NCBI GenBank assembly: GCA_937973565.1 | Contig: CALJKQ010000180.1 | Coordinates: 1-16,773 of the forward strand | Length of the DNA stretch: 16,773 nucleotides | Direction of reading: 5' to 3' | DNA from: an uncultured Saprospiraceae bacterium | GTDB lineage: Bacteria > Bacteroidota > Bacteroidia > Chitinophagales > Saprospiraceae | In this document: positions 7,828 to 13,129 of the stretch, piece after piece | How positions within the stretch are numbered: the first letter of the stretch is position 1 | Layout of the letters: each line of letters opens with the position of its first letter | Notes under the pieces: generated by a model | Told to the model about the DNA's origin: nothing | Seen by the model: only the letters and a program-made list of their open reading frames with translations | Database searches by the model: none | Translations under genes and position numbers: made by a program

Positions 7828-8204
7828 GGAGATGCCACCGGCTTACAGGTACAGTAAGTGATGCCTTTTTTCTTTTTACGAGAGAAAACATCAATCGTTT
7901 TCGTATGTCTTTTACCCATTTTATCCAGTACCCGGTATGTGCCGATCCAAACACAGTTGGACAGTTGCAGGTATGATCCCAGAGGATAGATATCCAGTAA
8001 ATCCCGGGAAATGGCAACAAATGGTTCTTTTATTTTACGGGTGAATTGCCCTGAGGCAGTACGTCCATTTAAATGGTAACGCAATACTTTTACCTTAATT
8101 GAGTCTCGGGCAACAGTGTCTATTTGAGTCCCGGGAGGAAGCTGGCTCATCAGCCTCTGCCCATTTACTATGACGAATAATAAAATGAAGATTAGGAGCC
8201 TCAT
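7824..8204 (-). CDS. Small secreted 3D/RlpA-like domain protein
   Basis: This 126-residue protein has an N-terminal signal peptide or membrane segment (residues 1-20) and a single small domain resembling the 3D (Asp-Asp-Asp) double-psi beta barrel found at the end of MltA and in Bacillus YocH-like proteins. The matching parts are TASG (49-52), FVAISRDLL (62-70, Asp68), PLGSYLQL (74-81), and GTYRVLDKM followed by TIDVF, which supply Asp94 and Asp105. Three cysteines (84, 118, 120) lie in the mature part, and the C-terminal CTCKP is unusual. Related domains act on or bind peptidoglycan, so a periplasmic wall role is likely but unproven. The gene converges on the GH13 gene with a 4-bp overlap of the stop codons. 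I see no clear promoter in the 81 nt upstream on its own strand before the divergent promoter at 8248-8279. Confidence 0.72.
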   Translation of the reverse strand: MRLLIFILLFVIVNGQRLMSQLPPGTQIDTVARDSIKVKVLRYHLNGRTASGQFTRKIKEPFVAISRDLLDIYPLGSYLQLSNCVWIGTYRVLDKMGKRHTKTIDVFSRKKKKGITYCTCKPVASP

Positions 8205-8247
8205 GAAGCTAAAATAAGTATTAAATGTTAAATAAATCTAAAAACCC

Positions 8248-8279
8248 TTGACTTTTCGGAATAAATAAACATATATTTG
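8248..8279 (+). promoter_or_regulatory. Strong Bacteroidetes-type promoter with no downstream ORF
   Basis: TTG (8248-8250, in the context CTTGAC) is followed after 21 nt by TATATTTG (8272-8279), a full TAnnTTTG match. Transcription would start near 8286 on the plus strand. The genes on both sides lie on the minus strand, so this promoter drives neither. Confidence 0.65.
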
Positions 8280-8285
8280 TGGCAG

Positions 8286-8351
8286 AGATAGTACTTTAAT
8301 TTTTCATAGCGTTCGGGTGGCCTCGGAGGATTCTTTCTCCGGGGCTTTTTT
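8286..8351 (+). ncRNA. Candidate small RNA, about 65 nt
   Basis: A full promoter (8248-8279) and an intrinsic terminator (8320-8351) face the same way within about 100 bp and have no start codon or usable reading frame between them. The predicted transcript has an unpaired-looking 5' part of about 34 nt and a 3' terminator hairpin, the common layout of a trans-acting bacterial sRNA. Its 3' end touches the stop codon of the convergent trans-sulfuration gene. I do not recognise it as a known RNA family. The alternative is that the hairpin ends rightward read-through from proC-GH13, antisense to the 3D-domain gene. Confidence 0.45.
8320..8351 (+). terminator. Intrinsic terminator (plus strand)
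   Basis: GCCTCGGAGGA (8320-8330) pairs over 11 positions (two G-U) with TTCTCCGGGGC (8335-8345) across a TTCT tetraloop, directly followed by six T (8346-8351). On the minus strand the hairpin is not followed by a T run, so it works rightward only and does not obviously serve the leftward gene that ends here. Confidence 0.75.
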
Positions 8352-9547
8352 CATTTTAGGGCGTATTCAAAATCGTTGATTATGTCTTTTGTGTCTTCAA
8401 TGCCAACCGAAACCCGGATGAGGTTGTTGGTTATTCCAAACGATTCCCTTAAAGATTCATCAACATTAAGGTGAGAGCTCGATGCAGGATGCAAGACGAG
8501 GGTATCAACATCGCCTAAAGTTGGAGCCTGGACGCAGAGGCTGAGTTTATTCATGACCGAAAGCGTTTCCTCCATAGATCCATTTACAGCAAAACTGAGC
8601 ATACCTCCATAAGCTGCCATTTGCCGGCTTGCGAGCGGGTGGTATTTATGATCTGGCAAGCCTAAATAGTTGACTCTTTCAACCTTTGGATGGGCAGACA
8701 ACCAGGTGGCAAGTGCCAGGGCATTTTTGCAGTGGGCATCCATTCTCAGGGCGAGGGTTTTCAAGCCATTATTGAGTAGCCAGGCATCCCAGGCATTGGA
8801 GGTAGCTCCCATCAATTTTAAAGTTGTTTTGATCCTGGATTCCAATGAAGCATCTTTGCCCAGAATAACGCCTGATATGGAATTGCCGTGACCATTGAGG
8901 TATTTGGTAGAAGAATGAATGATAAAATCAATGCCGTACTTAAAAGGTTGTTGTAAATAAGGCGTGCAAAAAGTATTGTCTATAATAGTGAGAATTCCGT
9001 ATTGGGCGGCAAGACCTGCTACCGCTTGCAAATCCACACAATCAAGCGTTGGGTTGGACGGTGTTTCGAGGTAAATGGCTTTTATACTTGAATTTTGACG
9101 GATGCAATGCTCTATTTCACTGGGGTCATCAAAACGCGAAAAGACAGGTGTAAGACCATGTCGTGACATAACCTTGTTGAAAAGTTCCGTAGTACCCCCA
9201 TAAATATTGGCTTGGGTGAGAATGGCATCACCAGCATTGAGGATGGCATACAGCAGCGTACTGATAGCAGCCATGCCACTGGAAGTAAGGTAGGCAAAAG
9301 GCGTAAAATCGCATTGATACCCTTCCATGGCTGCAATTTTGGCAGCTACCGTATCTACTGTTGGATTTCCGTATCGGGAATAGACATGACCCTGCTTTTT
9401 CCCTGTGAAAATCTCGATACTTTCCTCTACCTCGTCAAATACAAAAGAAGAAGTAGCATACAAGGGTAGTTGATGTGGCTGCGTAGTTTTTGTATCTTTA
9501 TGCTCAGCAACGCAAAAAGATTTCAATGATAAACCGTTAAGAGGCAT
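8351..9547 (-). CDS. PLP-dependent trans-sulfuration enzyme (Cys/Met metabolism family)
   Basis: This 398-residue enzyme belongs to the cystathionine gamma-synthase / gamma-lyase / O-acetylhomoserine sulfhydrylase / methionine gamma-lyase group. Visible motifs are YSRYGNP (56-62, PLP-phosphate contacts from the partner subunit), SSGMAA (89-94), the stacking tyrosine in YGGTT (Y116), IIDNTF with D190 (pyridine nitrogen), and SSTKYLNGHGN with the Schiff-base Lys215. LGDVDTLVLHPAS and RVSVGIED near the C-terminus are family hallmarks. Gly118 stands where methionine gamma-lyases have their specific Cys116, which argues against that activity. The exact reaction cannot be fixed by eye. The frame is open to 9613, but I chose the ATG at 9547 because the extra 22 residues are not family-like. 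That ATG shares CATG with the divergent gene at 9546. The stop sits in the T run of the facing terminator. Confidence 0.9.
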   Translation of the reverse strand: MPLNGLSLKSFCVAEHKDTKTTQPHQLPLYATSSFVFDEVEESIEIFTGKKQGHVYSRYGNPTVDTVAAKIAAMEGYQCDFTPFAYLTSSGMAAISTLLYAILNAGDAILTQANIYGGTTELFNKVMSRHGLTPVFSRFDDPSEIEHCIRQNSSIKAIYLETPSNPTLDCVDLQAVAGLAAQYGILTIIDNTFCTPYLQQPFKYGIDFIIHSSTKYLNGHGNSISGVILGKDASLESRIKTTLKLMGATSNAWDAWLLNNGLKTLALRMDAHCKNALALATWLSAHPKVERVNYLGLPDHKYHPLASRQMAAYGGMLSFAVNGSMEETLSVMNKLSLCVQAPTLGDVDTLVLHPASSSHLNVDESLRESFGITNNLIRVSVGIEDTKDIINDFEYALK

Positions 9548-9548
9548 G
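9545..9548. other. Shared CATG of two divergent start codons
   Basis: The palindrome CATG contains the minus-strand ATG of the trans-sulfuration gene (9547-9545) and the plus-strand ATG of the outer-membrane protein gene (9546-9548). The two coding regions overlap by 2 bp head to head, so each promoter must lie inside the other gene, or one of the true starts is internal (for example the TTG at 9561 for the rightward gene). Confidence 0.6.
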
Positions 9549-10301
9549 ATTAAAAGAATTTTGAGTCCAAAAATAGTCAAAATCGGCCTTACCTTACTAT
9601 TGGCGACCACCATTCACAGCTTTGTATCCGCTCAAGCTGGGGAGGATTCGTTAAAGGTAAATGGTAGTCAAAACGCGAAAGTATATATGGTCAGTGCTGC
9701 CATAGGCGGTTTGCAACCATCCGGGGCCTTCAAGAAAAAAATTCAGGATATGCAGACCCAATTCAACCTGTCAGGATTTGGTCAGGTTAAAGCAGAAAGT
9801 CCTTTGTTTGCTGGATTTGAATTGGGATACAGCAATTTGCAGCGATATGGTACTACCCTTCCTTTCATAGTGGATGGGATCACAGAGGACTGGAGTGTTG
9901 AAACCAAAAGCCAAATCCTCTATATGGAGATTTCGACCCGGTATTACTTTCCATTTAAAATTTACACCCTGGATTTTTTCAGTGAGTTTGGGATAGGAAC
10001 CAATATATTATTCACAACCACTGCATTTACGCCACCCAATAGTGAGGAAGCCAGTGAAACAGACACTGATAAATCGTCTGTTACCCTGCGATATGGGGCG
10101 GGTCTTGGCTTTCATTTGCCCATTTATGAAATGATATACATACAGGGCCGAGTTAATTATGCAGGGGGGCTTTCGACCCAATATTACGGTTTAAAAGACA
10201 GGATAGAACCCATAGTAGATAGCACAATTGAGGCTTTTGAACTCCAAAAATCCACAACAGACATTTTAAAGTGGGATATAGGTCTTACTTTTGCATTTTA
10301 A
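9546..10301 (+). CDS. Outer-membrane beta-barrel-like protein
   Basis: This 251-residue exported protein is of unknown function. It starts with a clear signal peptide: basic MIKRILSPKIVK, a hydrophobic stretch and a likely cleavage after SFVSA, near residue 29. The mature part alternates amphipathic strands rich in G, Y and F (FAGFELGYSN, ILYMEISTRYYF, FSEFGIGTNILF, VTLRYGAGLGFHL, YIQGRVNYAGG) and ends in aromatic Phe (WDIGLTFAF), the typical signature recognised by the BAM complex. About eight to ten strands seem possible, similar in size to small Bacteroidetes outer-membrane barrels. The start ATG overlaps the divergent gene. An in-frame TTG at 9561 would also leave a usable signal peptide. 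rluD follows after only 7 bp, so the two are probably co-transcribed. I cannot assign a named family. Confidence 0.75.
   Translation: MIKRILSPKIVKIGLTLLLATTIHSFVSAQAGEDSLKVNGSQNAKVYMVSAAIGGLQPSGAFKKKIQDMQTQFNLSGFGQVKAESPLFAGFELGYSNLQRYGTTLPFIVDGITEDWSVETKSQILYMEISTRYYFPFKIYTLDFFSEFGIGTNILFTTTAFTPPNSEEASETDTDKSSVTLRYGAGLGFHLPIYEMIYIQGRVNYAGGLSTQYYGLKDRIEPIVDSTIEAFELQKSTTDILKWDIGLTFAF
9568..9575 (-). promoter_or_regulatory. Possible -7 box for trans-sulfuration gene
   Basis: On the minus strand the sequence reads TATTTTTG, a TAnnTTTG match, 20 nt before the ATG at 9547 and inside the signal-peptide codons of the divergent gene. I see no TTG at the proper distance upstream, so it is only a weak candidate. 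Confidence 0.3.
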
Positions 10302-10308
10302 TTTATAG

Positions 10309-11397
10309 ATGACGTCAATAAAGATATCAGACCTGGAAAGGCAGGATGATCTATACATTCATGAACAAATTGTGGTAGATAGGGGCCAGCGGCCTTTAAG
10401 GATCGACAAGTTTTTGATGGATAAGCTGGATCAGATTTCACGAAACCGGCTTCAAAATGCCATCAAGGCATCGTGTGTGTTGGTTAATGAAAAGGAAGTA
10501 AAATCCAATTACAAAATAAAGCCGGACGATGTAATATCTCTCGTCTTACCTCGTAACCCGGATGATGTTGAAATACTTGAACCTGAAAACATCCCGCTCG
10601 ATATCGTTTATGAGGATGCTGAGTTGATGGTTATCAACAAACAACCGGGGCTGGTGGTACATCCGGGAGTAGGCAACCCCAAAGGCACCCTTGTCAATGC
10701 TTTGCTATATCATTTCAGAGATACTGAATTGCCTGTCATGCAGGGCAATACAGCTTCCCGGCCGGGGCTTGTTCACCGAATCGACAAAGACACTTCCGGA
10801 CTAATGGTGATCGCCAAAACGGACTATGCCATGACCCATCTGGCTCGACAATTTTTCTATCACACGATTGAGAGAGAATACGTGGCATTGGTATGGGGAG
10901 AGCCGGAGCAGGAAGAAGGAACCATCGTTGGACATATTGGAAGGCACCCGACTCTTCCCAAAAGGTTTTATGTATTTCCGGAAGGAGACCAGGGTAAACA
11001 CGCTATCACCCATTATTCAGTCATAGAAAGGCTTTACTATGTAAGTCTGGTAAAGTGTATATTGGAGACCGGCAGAACCCACCAAATAAGGGTTCACATG
11101 AAATACAAAGGCCATACCCTTTTTAACGATGCACGCTACGGAGGAGATAAAATTCTGAAAGGAACCATTTTCAGTAAATACAAACAGTTTGTGGAAAATT
11201 GTTTTACTATACTGCCCAGACAAGCACTGCATGCCAGGGTCCTGGGGTTTGAGCACCCGACAACCGGAGAAAAAATGAGGTTTGTTTCAGATCTTCCGCA
11301 GGACATAGCCCAGGTTCTTGACAAATGGCGCAATTATGTAAAAAGCAGAAAAGAAAATTTGGGAGAAAAAGAAGTTGTTGAAGATGAAACTATCTGA
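10309..11397 (+). CDS. RluD-family 23S rRNA pseudouridine synthase
   Basis: The enzyme isomerises specific uridines to pseudouridine, most likely in helix 69 of 23S rRNA if it is RluD itself. The 362-residue protein has an N-terminal S4 RNA-binding domain (about 28-90, with RIDKFLMDKL and the VLVNEKEVKSNYKI turn). The catalytic RluA-type domain carries VVHPG (116-120), the motif HRIDKDTSGL (156-165) with catalytic Asp159, and GRTHQIRVHM (255-264), then GHTLFNDARYGG. It is somewhat longer than E. coli RluD (326), with an extra acidic and basic tail at both ends. The start is the ATG 7 bp after the outer-membrane gene. The last 14 bp overlap the start of the acyl-CoA reductase gene. RluC/RluA-type specificity cannot be excluded, so no symbol is given. 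Confidence 0.92.
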   Translation: MTSIKISDLERQDDLYIHEQIVVDRGQRPLRIDKFLMDKLDQISRNRLQNAIKASCVLVNEKEVKSNYKIKPDDVISLVLPRNPDDVEILEPENIPLDIVYEDAELMVINKQPGLVVHPGVGNPKGTLVNALLYHFRDTELPVMQGNTASRPGLVHRIDKDTSGLMVIAKTDYAMTHLARQFFYHTIEREYVALVWGEPEQEEGTIVGHIGRHPTLPKRFYVFPEGDQGKHAITHYSVIERLYYVSLVKCILETGRTHQIRVHMKYKGHTLFNDARYGGDKILKGTIFSKYKQFVENCFTILPRQALHARVLGFEHPTTGEKMRFVSDLPQDIAQVLDKWRNYVKSRKENLGEKEVVEDETI

Positions 11398-12403
11398 TAG
11401 AATTGAAGCCCTGGCCCAATTAGGCAATTACCTTCACCATCTTGCCGGCGCTGAAATCGAAGAGATGATAGCCAAGGCAGTGGCGTTTAACCCCTGGTTT
11501 TCAAAAGAAAACATCAGGCTGGCCTTGTCATCTATCCGGGATGAAATGCTGTCTCATAAGGCCCTGGAAGACTGGATGGAGAATTACAAGGGGATGGACA
11601 CCATTGTTCCCAAAAAGGTGGGCCTGATATTGGCAGGCAACATACCTGCTGTAGGTTTTCATGATGTGCTTTGTGTTTTGATCAGTGGGCACTATGCTCT
11701 TATTAAAATGTCTGATAAAGATAAAATTATCATTCCATTTTTATTGGATCATTTGGTAAGAATACAGCCTACGTTTGCGCATCAGTTTGAATGGGTGGAT
11801 CAATTGAAAAACATAGACGCCGTAATTGCCACCGGATCCGACAATACCGGCATATATTTTCAATCCTATTTTGGCAAATATCCTAACATTATCAGAAGGC
11901 ACAGAAACAGTGTAGCAGTATTGGATGGCCAGGAAAACGCAGATGACATAAGGCTGTTGGGGAAAGATATATTTCAATACTTTGGTCTGGGCTGCCGCAA
12001 CGTTTCAAAACTTTATCTGCCGGTTGGTTACCCAATTACGTTTTTACTGGAAGTATTGCATGAGTACAACGACATCATCTATCACCATAAATACAAAAAT
12101 AATTTTGATTACAATATTGCCTTGTATCTGATCAATAGAGTAAAATATGTAAACAACGGTTGTTTGATTTTGGTAGAAGATCCAAGACTTACCTCCCGAA
12201 TTGCTTCCCTACATTACGAATATTACAAGAATGAAAATGAGCTCAGTAATCTTTTGGAAGCCAACAAAGATGGCATTCAATGTGTAGTCAGTAAAAAGGC
12301 AATGAATGGCATAGATGTGGTTCCCTTTGGACATAGTCAAATGCCCGGTCTCAGGGATTACGCTGATGGCATCGATACGATGTCTTTCTTAAAAAACCTG
12401 TGA
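11384..12403 (+). CDS. LuxC-type acyl-CoA reductase (short form)
   Basis: This 339-residue protein resembles the LuxC/acyl-CoA reductase family, which makes fatty aldehydes from acyl-CoA or acyl-ACP with NADPH. The aldehyde-dehydrogenase-like fold is visible as VGLILAGNIPAVGFHDVL (79-96, nucleotide-binding loop), ALIKMSD (about 105-111), ATGSDNTG (149-156), NSVAVLDG (175-182), and the likely nucleophile Cys204 in GLGCRNVSKLYLP. It is clearly shorter than luminescence LuxC (about 480 residues), and no luxD/luxE or luciferase gene is near, so it is not a lux operon. I chose the ATG at 11384, 14 bp inside the end of the pseudouridine synthase gene. TTG codons at 11375 and 11378 are possible but unlikely. 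The endonuclease III gene follows with a TGATG overlap. Substrate and role are unknown. Confidence 0.8.
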   Translation: MKLSDRIEALAQLGNYLHHLAGAEIEEMIAKAVAFNPWFSKENIRLALSSIRDEMLSHKALEDWMENYKGMDTIVPKKVGLILAGNIPAVGFHDVLCVLISGHYALIKMSDKDKIIIPFLLDHLVRIQPTFAHQFEWVDQLKNIDAVIATGSDNTGIYFQSYFGKYPNIIRRHRNSVAVLDGQENADDIRLLGKDIFQYFGLGCRNVSKLYLPVGYPITFLLEVLHEYNDIIYHHKYKNNFDYNIALYLINRVKYVNNGCLILVEDPRLTSRIASLHYEYYKNENELSNLLEANKDGIQCVVSKKAMNGIDVVPFGHSQMPGLRDYADGIDTMSFLKNL

Positions 12404-13041
12404 TGACGAAGAAAGAAAAAGCAGCACATATAGCCAGCATTCTGGAACATTTATATCCGGAGACTCCTATCCCGCTAGATCATAAAAATGCCTATACCCT
12501 TTTGATTGCCGTCCTGCTTTCAGCGCAATGCACAGATGAGCGGGTGAATAAAGTTACCCCTGCCTTGTTTAAAGCCGCATCTACCCCCATGCAGATGGTC
12601 AAACTGACCGTAGATCAGATAGAACAAATCATCAGACCTTGCGGACTGGCGCCCAGAAAGGCTAAGGCCATACATGAGCTTTCCCAAATTCTGATTGATC
12701 AATACAACGGCGAGGTGCCGGCTGCCATGGAATCTCTAGAAGCATTGCCGGGAGTGGGCCATAAAACAGCATCCGTTGTAATGTCACAGGCCTTTGGTGA
12801 ACCTGCATTTCCGGTAGATACCCATATCCACAGGTTGGCAGAAAGATGGGGTTTGAGCAATGGAAAAAATGTAGTTCAGACCGAAAAAGATTTAAAGACC
12901 CTTTTTCCAAAAGACAGCTGGAATCAGCTGCATTTGAGGATCATATTTTTTGGTCGGCAATACTGCCCTGCCAGGGCGCATGATGTAGAAAAATGTCCCA
13001 TCTGCAAGCTATATGGTAAAAAGAAAAAAAGTAAAAACTAA
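12403..13041 (+). CDS. nth: Endonuclease III (DNA glycosylase / AP lyase)
   Basis: Nth removes oxidised pyrimidines from DNA and cleaves the abasic site by beta-elimination in base-excision repair. The 212-residue length matches the family. LLSAQCTDERVN (38-49), the helix-hairpin-helix LPGVGHKTA (115-123) with catalytic Lys121, and VDTHIHR (138-144) with catalytic Asp139 are all present. The C-terminal iron-sulfur loop is abnormal: only three cysteines (188, 198, 201) with spacing C-x9-C-x2-C, and the fourth is replaced by a basic KLYGKKKKSKN tail, whereas E. coli Nth has C-x6-C-x2-C-x5-C. The start is the ATG at 12403, whose A is the last base of the preceding TGA. A GTG at 12400 is in frame too. 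The gene is co-transcribed with the two genes before it. Confidence 0.93.
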   Translation: MTKKEKAAHIASILEHLYPETPIPLDHKNAYTLLIAVLLSAQCTDERVNKVTPALFKAASTPMQMVKLTVDQIEQIIRPCGLAPRKAKAIHELSQILIDQYNGEVPAAMESLEALPGVGHKTASVVMSQAFGEPAFPVDTHIHRLAERWGLSNGKNVVQTEKDLKTLFPKDSWNQLHLRIIFFGRQYCPARAHDVEKCPICKLYGKKKKSKN

Positions 13042-13129
13042 CGATGTCCCCTGGCTTACTTAAGCTCAGTTTAATGGTAATAACCCTATGAGAAAAATCA
13101 GAAAACCCTAACTTGTAAAAAAAAGAAAT

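Noticed and set aside
11384..12403. A bioluminescence (lux) locus, suggested by the LuxC-type gene
   Set aside because: There is no luciferase, acyltransferase or acyl-protein synthetase gene. The neighbours are housekeeping genes and the protein is much shorter than luminescence LuxC.
13042..13129. Possible promoter or terminator between nth and the Asp-box protein gene
   Set aside because: Only an incomplete TAACTTG and a trivial GCTT/AAGC inverted repeat are visible. Neither reaches the standard used elsewhere in the window.
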